Below are positions 34,083 to 40,996 of a DNA stretch of 51,274 bases, one piece after another. The DNA is from Halorubrum sp. GN11_10-6_MGM (lineage in GTDB: Archaea; Halobacteriota; Halobacteria; Halobacteriales; Haloferacaceae): positions 1 through 51,274 of the forward strand of contig NZ_SGUC01000020.1 of the NCBI RefSeq assembly GCF_005435165.1, in the 5' to 3' direction. Each line of letters begins with the position of its first letter. Position 1 is the first letter of the stretch. The notes under the pieces are model-generated. The model made no database searches, was not told the origin of the DNA, and saw nothing but the letters and a program-made list of their open reading frames with translations. Position numbers and translations under genes: made by a program.

Positions 34083-34251
34083 CGGGAGCGTTCGCGTTTA
34101 CCGACGGCGGTTTCGTGTGAGGAGACGCCGTTGGGTTCCACGTTCAGACACGAGAGCGGGCGAACCGGCCGGGTGTGCGCGTATGTATCCGTCTGCGTTC
34201 ACACGGAGTCGCTGGATAACAGTTAGGTAACCGGTGAACCAACTGGTACAG

Positions 34252-34686
34252 ATGGAGCGACGGGTAGAATCGTTTCTTCTCGGGAAGTCGTCGAAACGAT
34301 CGCTTCGGTATCTCGGGGGCTCGGTCATTCTCATGGCCTCGTTCCTCGGTCAACTCTATCTCGCTGGGAATTTCGACGTGGGAACGCTATCCGATTTACT
34401 CGGGAGTCCACTCGGAGTCACAGCAGTAGCGAGTGCCTTGGCGGGAATACACACGTATCGAAACGACGGAATGCTAGTGAGTATTGCCGTCGCCGTCGTC
34501 ATCGTGAACGGCTATACGCTGTACGGCGTCATCTCGCTCAATCACCCCCAACCCGACTATGGACTGTTAACCGGTGTGGGAACAGCGATTATGTATGGTA
34601 CGCCGATTGGGGTTATCTCATCCACTATCGCGTCTGTGGTACGTCGATATGCTCCGAGCCAATCTCCAGCAGTGAAAGAAAAATAG
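34252..34686 (+). CDS. Orphan membrane protein, A/T-richer than neighbours
   Basis: A 144-residue protein (ATG at 34252; a GTG six codons upstream is possible). After a basic N-terminus (MERRVESFLLGKSSKRS) four hydrophobic segments are visible, roughly residues 23-40, 47-65, 76-96 and 104-127, with a basic C-terminus. I recognise no family. Base composition is clearly less G+C-rich and codon use is mixed compared with all flanking genes, and the protein lacks the acidic bias. It lies beside repeat copy B. These facts suggest recent acquisition; function unknown. Confidence 0.7.
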   Translation: MERRVESFLLGKSSKRSLRYLGGSVILMASFLGQLYLAGNFDVGTLSDLLGSPLGVTAVASALAGIHTYRNDGMLVSIAVAVVIVNGYTLYGVISLNHPQPDYGLLTGVGTAIMYGTPIGVISSTIASVVRRYAPSQSPAVKEK

Positions 34687-34820
34687 GACACTGTGCTCTG
34701 TTGAAATCCCGTTCTTCAAGTATGTTCTCGCCTGAAACAGCCGGTTGGTGGGAATCGCTTATAAGACGGTTATGTTGTGGCTACTGTTAGTAGTACGAAC
34801 AGGATCGATGCTTGTGCGGT

Positions 34821-35080
34821 GAACACTCCCGAAGCCCCAGCCGCGAGGCGGGCGCACGCTCGCTGCGCTCCTCACTCGGTCGCTCACTCCGTTCGCTCCC
34901 TGCGGTGCTTGCGTCACCTGCGCCCGCCTCGCGGCTGCCCCTTCGAGTCCCGCCCCGCACCGCAACCGCACCTCACGCCTCCCCAGCCTCGTCGCTCGCT
35001 TCGCTCGCGACTCCCTCGCACGCGCTCCTCGCGCCCGATGGGCGCTCGGAGGCGCGCGCCACCGCTCCGCAGATCGGTCG
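34821..35080 (-). repeat. Dispersed ~260-base repeat, copy B (inverted relative to copy A)
   Basis: The reverse complement of this block matches copy A at 29241-29498. Its internal stem is a perfect 19-bp inverted repeat, arms at 34838-34856 and 34919-34937 with a 62-base loop. Where copy A has the arm end GGCAGA / TCTGCC, copy B has GGCGCA / TGCGCC: two base pairs changed on both sides. The 416-base gap 34687-35102 holds this element, and before it about 130 bases of A/T-richer sequence in which no gene is visible. Confidence 0.85.
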
Positions 35081-35102
35081 CTTCTCTCCCTGTACTGACC
35101 GA

Positions 35103-35678
35103 TCACTGTCGGACCCCGACGATCGTGTAGCCGAACCCGCGGTCGACGATCCGCGGGTCGAGACCCGCGTCGTCCATCGCGCTCGCGAGGTCGCTCGGCG
35201 TCCGGAACCGCGACTCCATCCCGATCGCGTGCTCGCCGGCGACGAGCAGTCGGCCGAGGGGGTGCTCCGGGTCGAACTCGCGGACGACGAGCGCGCCGCC
35301 GGGCGCGAGGACGCGCGCCGCCTCCGCGAGCGCGGCGTCCTGCTCGGGGAGGTGGTGGAACGCGTCCACGATCGTCACCGCGTCGACGCTCCCGTCGCGG
35401 AACGGGAGCCGTCCCGCGTCGCCGGCGAGTCCAGAGAGCCCGCGGCCGCGCCGCGCCCGCGAGAGCATCTCGACGGAGGCGTCGACGACCGTGATCTCGG
35501 GGCCGGTCAGCGCGGCCGCCGCGCGCCCCGACCCGCCGCCGACGTCGAGGAGGCGCTCGATCGGCCGCGCGGCGTGGTCGAGCCCCACCGCCAGCGCCTC
35601 GCCGTCCGCCGGCGGCATCGCGAGGTCGTACAGCGGCGCCACCCGGTCGAAGAAGTCCACGTCGCCGAGCCCGTACAT
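35103..35678 (-). CDS. Class I SAM-dependent methyltransferase
   Basis: A 191-residue protein starting MYGLGDVDFFDRVAPLYDLAMPP, typical of the UbiE-like group. Motif I LLDVGGGSGRAAAAL (about 43-57) binds S-adenosylmethionine, motif II ITVVDASVEML follows, then AGDAGRLPFRDGSVDAVTIVDAFHHLP and the post-motif ARVLAPGGALVVREFDPEH. The substrate cannot be read from sequence. The ATG at 35678 and the divergent GNAT gene share a 72-base region with a symmetric pair of TATA-like arms. The longer antisense open frame is a shadow of the GNAT gene. Confidence 0.88.
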   Translation of the reverse strand: MYGLGDVDFFDRVAPLYDLAMPPADGEALAVGLDHAARPIERLLDVGGGSGRAAAALTGPEITVVDASVEMLSRARRGRGLSGLAGDAGRLPFRDGSVDAVTIVDAFHHLPEQDAALAEAARVLAPGGALVVREFDPEHPLGRLLVAGEHAIGMESRFRTPSDLASAMDDAGLDPRIVDRGFGYTIVGVRQ

Positions 35679-35698
35679 GAGCGTGGCCAGCGGTTCGA

Positions 35699-35729
35699 CG
35701 GATAAAGGGCCACCGACCGTATTTATCCG
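35699..35729. promoter_or_regulatory. Symmetric divergent promoter (methyltransferase / GNAT)
   Basis: Eight-base inverted arms CGGATAAA (35699-35706) and TTTATCCG (35722-35729) are separated by 15 bases. The left arm lies about 25 bases before the minus-strand methyltransferase start, the right arm about 25 bases before the plus-strand GNAT start. Each arm thus serves as a TATA box, and the symmetry could place one regulator in the centre. Confidence 0.6.
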
Positions 35730-35750
35730 TTCCCCGTCGTACGACGCCGC

Positions 35751-36386
35751 ATGGAGTACGCGCTCGTGTGTCCCCCGGACGAGGGGACGACCCTGCGGCT
35801 CGACTACCGGGCGTTCGCGTACGCCGGGAAGTTCGTCGTCGGCGCGCCGGGGAAAGCGGTGATCCGAACGCCGGACGGGAGCCCGGCCGCCCCCGACTGG
35901 GAGCCCGACGAACCGCTGCCCGACACCGTCGACCCCGAGGCGTTCGACGAGGACGTCGTCGCGGCCGTCTCCTTCTCGCCCGACCGGACCGACCCCGCCA
36001 CCTGCCGGCTGCGGTACGTCACGGTCCACGCCGCGCGGCGAGGGGAAGGGATCGGTCCGCGACTGATCGGCGAGACGGTCGCCGACCTCGCCGCTGCCGG
36101 CTTCGACCGAGTGAAGATCGCCGTCAACAACCCGTTCGCGTACGAGGCGTGCCACAAGTGCGGCTTCGCGTACACCGGCGAGCGCACGGGGATCGCCGAG
36201 CTGGAGCTGGCGCGGCCGACCGCGGAGCCCGCCGCCGTCGACGCCGAGCGATACCGCGAGGGGCTGCGGGCGTTCCGCGAGACGGACGGGGAGCTGAGCC
36301 GGGCCGAGCGCCGCTTCGTCGCCGAGCGACTGGAGCGGGGGCCGCCGTCGGTGGACGACGCGATGGATTCCGCGGGAGAGCGTTAG
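35751..36386 (+). CDS. GNAT-family N-acetyltransferase
   Basis: A 211-residue protein. The acetyl-CoA site is visible as LRYVTVHAARRGEGIGPRLIGETVADLAAAGFDRVKIAVNN in two parts, with the RGEGIG pyrophosphate loop near residue 97-102, and ending in FAYEACHKCGFAYTGERTG, the normal C-terminal strand of GNAT folds. The first ~75 residues are an unusual proline-rich, acidic region with a short beta segment. The C-terminal helix is Arg/Glu-rich. The acceptor is unknown; a small metabolite or protein N-terminus is possible. It is divergent from the methyltransferase gene. Confidence 0.85.
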   Translation: MEYALVCPPDEGTTLRLDYRAFAYAGKFVVGAPGKAVIRTPDGSPAAPDWEPDEPLPDTVDPEAFDEDVVAAVSFSPDRTDPATCRLRYVTVHAARRGEGIGPRLIGETVADLAAAGFDRVKIAVNNPFAYEACHKCGFAYTGERTGIAELELARPTAEPAAVDAERYREGLRAFRETDGELSRAERRFVAERLERGPPSVDDAMDSAGER

Positions 36387-36414
36387 CCGAGCGGAGGAGT
36401 CGGGCGGGAGGGCG

Positions 36415-36942
36415 CTAGTTGAGCGCCCAGATTGCGTAGTTGAGCGCGGTCGCGAAGCAGACCCACGCGAGGTAGGGGAGCAAAAGCACCGCGGCGCGGC
36501 GGTCGACGCGGTCGAAGGCCCGGATTGTGGCGGCGACGAGCGGGAGGAGAACGGCGAGGACGACGAGTCCGAGGTCGGCGCGTTCGAGCCCCCAGAAGAC
36601 CGGCGACCACGCGACGTTGACGGCGAGCTGGACGCCGAACAGCGCGAGCGCGGTCCGGACGTGCGCCGCCGATGCCGCCCGTCCCGACGCCGCGCCGTCG
36701 CGGCCGGCGAGGTAGACGAGCGCGGCCGCGGCGCCGCACAGCGCGTACAGGATCGGCCAGACCACGCCGAACGCCCATCCCGGCGGGTAGAAGCCGGGCA
36801 GCTCCAGCGACACGAACCACGCGCTCTCGGTGGTCGTGAAGGGGACGCCCACCGCGCCGATCAGGTTGACGGCGACCGCCGCGGCGGCGATCAGGAGGGC
36901 GTCGCGCCGGTCCGGGAGTCGGGAGGTCGTCGTCGTTGCCAT
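36415..36942 (-). CDS. TspO/MBR family membrane protein
   Basis: A 175-residue protein with five transmembrane segments (about 14-35, 50-75, 90-112, 118-138, 150-172). The family marks are LELPGFYPPGWAFGVVWPILYALCG, where PPGWAFGVVWPILY is the TspO signature, and later VAWSPVFWGLERADLG and LPYLAWVCFATALNYAIW. TspO proteins bind porphyrins and sterols and act in tetrapyrrole or oxidative-stress signalling. The gene is alone on the minus strand after the convergent GNAT gene. Confidence 0.93.
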   Translation of the reverse strand: MATTTTSRLPDRRDALLIAAAAVAVNLIGAVGVPFTTTESAWFVSLELPGFYPPGWAFGVVWPILYALCGAAAALVYLAGRDGAASGRAASAAHVRTALALFGVQLAVNVAWSPVFWGLERADLGLVVLAVLLPLVAATIRAFDRVDRRAAVLLLPYLAWVCFATALNYAIWALN

Positions 36943-36977
36943 GGACGTTCTCGACCGCGCTCGGGCTTAAGCCCTGC

Positions 36978-37994
36978 TCAGATCACGTCGTAGTCCTCGC
37001 GGAACGTCTCCAGCGTGGCCGCGAGCACGCCGATCACGATGGGACCGACGAACAGCCCGGTGAACCCGACCGAGTAGATGCCGCCGAAGACGCCGAGGAG
37101 GATGATCGCGGGATTGAGGTGGGCGCGCTGGTCGATGACGAGCGGCCGGGCGTAGTTGTCGACCATCGCGATCACCGCGACGCCGTACACCGCGAGGAAT
37201 ATCCCGGCCGTGACCTGATCGACGATCACGAGGTAGGCGGCGGCGGGCCCCCACACGAAGAACGCGCCGATGAGCGGCAACAGCGCCAGCACGGCCATCA
37301 CGAACGTCCAGAACACCACGTTCGGGATTCCGGCGACCCAGAGCCCGAACCCGGCGACGACGGCCTGAAGGAGCGAGACAGAGATGTGACCGATCACGAC
37401 GCCGCGCGTCATCGCGTCGACCCGGTCGACGAGGTCCGCGGTGACGTCGGGCGGGAGGGGACTCGTGTCCCGGATCCACCCGACGAACGCCGGCCCGTCG
37501 ATGAGCGTGTAATAGAGGAGGAACAGCGCGAGCGACAGGCCGACGGAGGCCCTGAGCCCCGTGGTGACCACGCCGCTGAACCCGCCGAAGAGGACCTCGA
37601 CGAGGAGCTCGCCGGCGGTCTGGAGCAGGTCGGCGACCTCCGGGTCCTGCCCGGTGAGCGCCGCGATCTCGGCTTCGATCGCCGCGACGTTGATCCCGGT
37701 CTCGCCCGCGGCGATGGCCGTGAGGTCGCGCACGAACACCCACGAGATGTACGCGAGCGGGATGATTACGGCGACGATGGCGGAGAAGATGAGCGTCAGC
37801 GCCGAGAGCATGTGTCCGAACCGCTTCGAGACGCGGGCCCGGAGCCACCGAGAGAGCCGCCGGTGGAACGGATAGAGGACGAACGCGAGGATAGCGGCGG
37901 CGATCACGTACTCGACGAACGGGAGGATGACGAAGAGCGTTAAAAGCGCGACCGACCCCATGAGAAGCAGGAGGAACGATTGCCCGCGGTTCAT
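36978..37994 (-). CDS. AI-2E family transporter (PerM/UPF0118)
   Basis: A 338-residue membrane protein with about eight hydrophobic segments. The pattern of two N-terminal segments (MGSVALLTLFVILPFVEYVIAAAILAFVLYPFHRRL), a large soluble loop (about 100-160), and a C-terminal block with PLIGAFFVWGPAAAYLV, VDNYARPLVIDQRAHLNPAIILLGVFGG and FVGPIVIGVLAA is the PerM/TqsA family, whose members export autoinducer-2, act as Na/H antiporters or move other solutes. The substrate here is unknown. A TATA box sits about 26 bases before the ATG at 37994. Confidence 0.93.
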   Translation of the reverse strand: MNRGQSFLLLLMGSVALLTLFVILPFVEYVIAAAILAFVLYPFHRRLSRWLRARVSKRFGHMLSALTLIFSAIVAVIIPLAYISWVFVRDLTAIAAGETGINVAAIEAEIAALTGQDPEVADLLQTAGELLVEVLFGGFSGVVTTGLRASVGLSLALFLLYYTLIDGPAFVGWIRDTSPLPPDVTADLVDRVDAMTRGVVIGHISVSLLQAVVAGFGLWVAGIPNVVFWTFVMAVLALLPLIGAFFVWGPAAAYLVIVDQVTAGIFLAVYGVAVIAMVDNYARPLVIDQRAHLNPAIILLGVFGGIYSVGFTGLFVGPIVIGVLAATLETFREDYDVI

Positions 37995-38014
37995 GGGACA
38001 CCGTCTCTCCGGTG

Positions 38015-38024
38015 GATTATAAAC
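38015..38024 (-). promoter_or_regulatory. TATA box of the AI-2E transporter gene
   Basis: GTTTATAATC on the minus strand lies about 26 bases before the ATG at 37994, a clean match to a haloarchaeal TATA box. Confidence 0.6.
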
Positions 38025-38083
38025 GTGGCCGGCGGGCTACCGTAGTCGTCGACGCGGCTGCCGAGTGCCGACGGAGAGACACT

Positions 38084-38092
38084 AAAAAAAAA
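38084..38092 (-). terminator. T-run terminator of the DUF6149 gene
   Basis: Nine consecutive A on the plus strand, hence nine T in the transcript direction, begin 11 bases after the DUF6149 stop. Archaeal RNA polymerase stops at such runs without a hairpin. Confidence 0.7.
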
Positions 38093-38102
38093 CTGAGTGC
38101 GC

Positions 38103-38699
38103 TCAGGCGCTCGCCTCGTCCTCGTCGAGCCCGGGCGCGACCGACGGGTCGACCTCCTCCGGCTCCTCCGTGTCGCCGCCGACGACCGTCTCGCCCTCGT
38201 CGGTCTCGACGTACACGTCGTCGGCGAAGCCGGCCAGCGCGTTCTCGTACTCCGGCGTGTCGAGCTTCGCCGGGGTCTCCGGCGCCTCGGCGATCCCCTC
38301 GGCCGGGCGGAACTCGCCGAGCGGGTCGTCGATCGTGATCGAGTACCGGGTGAAGAAGGACTCGTAGCGGCGGTAGTGTTCCTCCAGCTCGTCGCCCGGG
38401 ATCTCCATCATCTCCGTCCAGCCGTGGTTGAAGAAGTCGAAGTTCGCCTGGACGTGGGTGATCTCGCGCGCCTCCGCCTCGGGGAAGCCGGCCTCCAGTG
38501 CGGCGACGTAGGTGTCCATCGTCGCGTCGAAGAAGCTGTCGAGGTGGTCGCGGCGCTCCTCGCGACGGTCCTCGTCCGCCTTGTTGAGGAAGATGCTCGT
38601 GTGGAGGTCGACGAGCTTGTCGTTGGCGACGTCGCCGACGACCGGCGTGGTCAGCGCCTTCTTCGCGGCCCAGTGGCGGATGTTCTGCCGGATTTTCAT
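38103..38699 (-). CDS. DUF6149 family protein
   Basis: A 198-residue protein starting MKIRQNIRHWAAKKALTTP. The conserved parts VGDVANDKLVDLHTSIFLNKAD, EITHVQANFDFFNHGWTEMMEIP and YSITIDDPLGEFRPAEG match my recollection of haloarchaeal DUF6149. The first 140 residues look all-helical with a basic start; the last ~55 are acidic and probably disordered. No catalytic motif can be named. The internal ATG at 38699 is chosen because the family starts there. A nine-T run follows its stop. Confidence 0.78.
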   Translation of the reverse strand: MKIRQNIRHWAAKKALTTPVVGDVANDKLVDLHTSIFLNKADEDRREERRDHLDSFFDATMDTYVAALEAGFPEAEAREITHVQANFDFFNHGWTEMMEIPGDELEEHYRRYESFFTRYSITIDDPLGEFRPAEGIAEAPETPAKLDTPEYENALAGFADDVYVETDEGETVVGGDTEEPEEVDPSVAPGLDEDEASA

Positions 38700-38879
38700 A
38701 CCCTCGATTGGGCCGCGACGCTCTTGAATGTGTGGCGTCGCGACCGCGGCGACCGCGCCGCTCCCGCCGCGAGCGGGCGACGCAGCGACGTCGCCGACCG
38801 CGTGTGTACGCTGGGTCCGCGTGAGACGATCAGTGTGCGAGTTCGACCGTGTACGAGTTCGATCCCACCGCGGAAGTAT

Positions 38880-38900
38880 TATTGTGTACAAAACACAATA
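38880..38900 (+). promoter_or_regulatory. Operator-like dyad upstream of the DUF1684 gene
   Basis: Perfect 8-base arms TATTGTGT (38880-38887) and ACACAATA (38893-38900) are separated by five bases and end 11 bases before the ATG at 38912. The left arm includes the start of the hexamer TGTACA (38885-38890). If the transcript is nearly leaderless, the dyad covers the transcription start, the usual place of an archaeal repressor site. Confidence 0.6.
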
Positions 38901-38911
38901 TCGGGGTGGAT

Positions 38912-39487
38912 ATGGAACCGGACGAAGTCGACGACTGGACGGCGCAGGTGGAGGCGCAGCGCGAGGCGAAGGTCGAGCAGTTCCGCGATTCGGGGCGGTC
39001 GCCGCTGCCGGTCTCGATGCGCGGCGACGCGTTCCCGGGTCTCGACTACTTCGAGCCCGACCCGGCGTACCGATTCCGACTCCCGCTCCACGAACACGAC
39101 GAGAAGGAGACGGTGACCGTCGAGACGACCGCGGACGGCGAGCAGACGTACCGGCGCTGGGGCGAGTTCCGGTTCGAGGTCGACGGCGAGTCGGTGACGC
39201 TTCAGGCGTACCGGCCGGCCGACGGCGCGGACCGGTTCTGGGTCCCGTTCCGCGACGCTACCAGCGGCGACGAGACGTACGGCGCGGGGCGGTACCTCGA
39301 CTTGGAACCCGACCGCGACCGCGTCGACGGCGAGTGGATCGTGGACTTCAACCTCGCGTACAACCCGACGTGCGCGTACAACCACGCCTACGAGTGTCCG
39401 CTCGTGCCGGGCGAGAACTGGCTCGACGTCGCGATCGAGGCGGGCGAGAGGGACTTCCCCGCGGAGCCGGCCGAGCCGGACCGCTGA
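38912..39487 (+). CDS. DUF1684 family protein
   Basis: A 191-residue protein starting MEPDEVDDWTAQVEAQREAK. The family block is strong: FWVPFRDATSGDETYGAGRYLDLE near 107-130, followed by VDFNLAYNPTCAYNHAYECPLVPGENWL, with conserved Cys and Asn residues, and a closing IEAGERDF. DUF1684 proteins have no settled function; the beta-rich core and conserved acid/Asn set look enzymatic. The ATG at 38912 is chosen because a dyad and an A/T-rich promoter lie just upstream. The 3' end was copied into the adjoining tandem repeat. Confidence 0.85.
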   Translation: MEPDEVDDWTAQVEAQREAKVEQFRDSGRSPLPVSMRGDAFPGLDYFEPDPAYRFRLPLHEHDEKETVTVETTADGEQTYRRWGEFRFEVDGESVTLQAYRPADGADRFWVPFRDATSGDETYGAGRYLDLEPDRDRVDGEWIVDFNLAYNPTCAYNHAYECPLVPGENWLDVAIEAGERDFPAEPAEPDR

Positions 39488-39557
39488 CACCTTTCTCCGG
39501 GTCGATCGGCGCGGACCGCTGACACTCTCGCCCGGATCGATCGGCGCGGACCGCTGA
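39478..39557 (+). repeat. 35-base tandem repeat copying the DUF1684 stop-codon region
   Basis: Two 35-base units (39478-39512 and 39513-39547) and a 10-base partial third each begin GGACCGCTGA. The first contains the real stop of the DUF1684 gene; the others repeat it. Units end in GATCGGCGC. The likely origin is local duplication; stability or termination effects are possible. Confidence 0.75.
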
Positions 39558-39571
39558 CGGCTCTCTGATCC

Positions 39572-39593
39572 CCCGCGAGCGGCGACTCGCGGG
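39572..39593. other. Perfect 8-bp hairpin after the tandem repeat
   Basis: CCCGCGAG and CTCGCGGG flank a six-base loop. It is not followed by a T run, so a classical terminator is not supported. It lies about 95 bases before the FAD oxidoreductase start. Confidence 0.5.
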
Positions 39594-39688
39594 CGCCTCG
39601 CCGCTCGGTTCTCCGAGACGTGTCGGGGGTTATCACGGCCCGAACGCGGATGACAACCCACATTAACCATGAATCCGAACGGCCGGAT

Positions 39689-40927
39689 ATGAGCGATTCG
39701 TACGTGATCATCGGTGACGGTATCGCGGGCGCGTCCGCGGCCGAGACGCTCCGCGAGGAAGCGCCCGACGCCGAGATCACGGTTCTCACGGACGAGGGTG
39801 AGTCCCTCTACAACCGGATTCTGATCAAAGAGTACGCGAAGGGGAAACTCCCCGAGGCGCCGATCTCGATCCACCAAGAGGACTGGTACGACGACCACGA
39901 CGTGGACCTCCGGCTCAACACGGTCGTCGTCGACATCGACGTCGACGCGGACGCGGTCCGCACCCACGAGGGCGAGACGTTCGAGTACGACTCCCTCCTC
40001 CTCGCGGTCGGCGGCACGCCCCAGCAGCTCCCGGTCGAGAACGCCGACGCCGACGGTATCCACCACTTCTGGACGTTCCAAGACGCCCGCAACATCAAAG
40101 AGAGCGTGGAGGGCGCCGAGAACGGCGTCATCGTCGGCGCCGGCCTGCTCGGGATCGACTTCGCGGCGATCTGCGGCGCGCAGGACGTCGAGGCGAAGTA
40201 CCTGATGCGTGGCGACAACTGGTGGCGATACGCGCTCTCGGAGGAGGGCGCGGAGATCATGCACGAGGCGATGCGCGAGCGCGGGGTCGAGCCCGTCTTC
40301 GACTCTGGCGTCGACCACTTCGAGGTCGACGACGACGGCCACGTCGAGGCCGCGGTCGACCCGAACGGCGAGCGCTACGAGTGCGACTTCGCGGGCGTCG
40401 CCATCGGGCTGAACTTCAACACCGAGCTCGTCGAGGACACGCCGCTGGAGCTCGACGACGGCATCGTCGTCGACGAGTTCATGCGCACCAACGTCGACAA
40501 CGTGTACGCCGCGGGCGACATCACGACGTTCAACGACCTCATCCTCGGCGAGCGCGGCAAGAACGGCTCGTGGGGGTCGGCCAAGGAGCAGGGGACCATC
40601 GCGGCCCGCAACATGGTCGAGTACGGCAGCGAGGCGTTCGAGTGGGTCTCCTCGTACTCGATCACTCACTTCGACTTCCCGTTCCTCTCCTTTGGCCACC
40701 CGACCATCGGCGACGACTCGGTGGAGGCGACCACCGGCGAAAACGAGTGGCGCCGCGTCGCGCTGAAAGACGGGAAGGTCGTCGGCGGCGTGCTCATCGG
40801 CGACCTCTCGCCGCAGTCGGCGTTCAAACAGCTGATGCGCGAGGGCCGCGACGTGAGCGGCCAGACGGACCTCCTGATGGAGCCCGACTTCTCCGTCGAC
40901 GACCTGGCCGCGACGACCGAGCAGTAA
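39689..40927 (+). CDS. FAD-dependent NAD(P)H oxidoreductase
   Basis: A 412-residue flavoprotein starting MSDSYVIIGDGIAGASAAETL, whose GDGIAGASAAETL is the FAD-binding Rossmann motif (about 9-21). A second dinucleotide site is VIVGAGLLGIDFAAI near 147-161, where a C-terminal TNVDNVYAAGDIT (about 268-280) is the second FAD contact. The class includes NirB-like, rubredoxin and ferredoxin reductases and nitrite/nitrate-type reductases. No redox-active CxxC is seen. The C-terminal domain (about 300-412) is the small interface domain. A CATTAACC element 25 bases upstream supports the ATG at 39689. The electron acceptor is unknown. Confidence 0.88.
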   Translation: MSDSYVIIGDGIAGASAAETLREEAPDAEITVLTDEGESLYNRILIKEYAKGKLPEAPISIHQEDWYDDHDVDLRLNTVVVDIDVDADAVRTHEGETFEYDSLLLAVGGTPQQLPVENADADGIHHFWTFQDARNIKESVEGAENGVIVGAGLLGIDFAAICGAQDVEAKYLMRGDNWWRYALSEEGAEIMHEAMRERGVEPVFDSGVDHFEVDDDGHVEAAVDPNGERYECDFAGVAIGLNFNTELVEDTPLELDDGIVVDEFMRTNVDNVYAAGDITTFNDLILGERGKNGSWGSAKEQGTIAARNMVEYGSEAFEWVSSYSITHFDFPFLSFGHPTIGDDSVEATTGENEWRRVALKDGKVVGGVLIGDLSPQSAFKQLMREGRDVSGQTDLLMEPDFSVDDLAATTEQ

Positions 40928-40996
40928 GTCGGTCCCGCGGGCGGTCGAGATATCTTCCGGTGTCTTTTGGGCCGCGAGCGCGTACGTCCTGTTCCG

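Noticed and set aside
34759-35106. Minus-strand open frame of 115 codons through repeat copy B
   Set aside because: Same reason as for copy A; the frames diverge outside the shared repeat and have no start signals.
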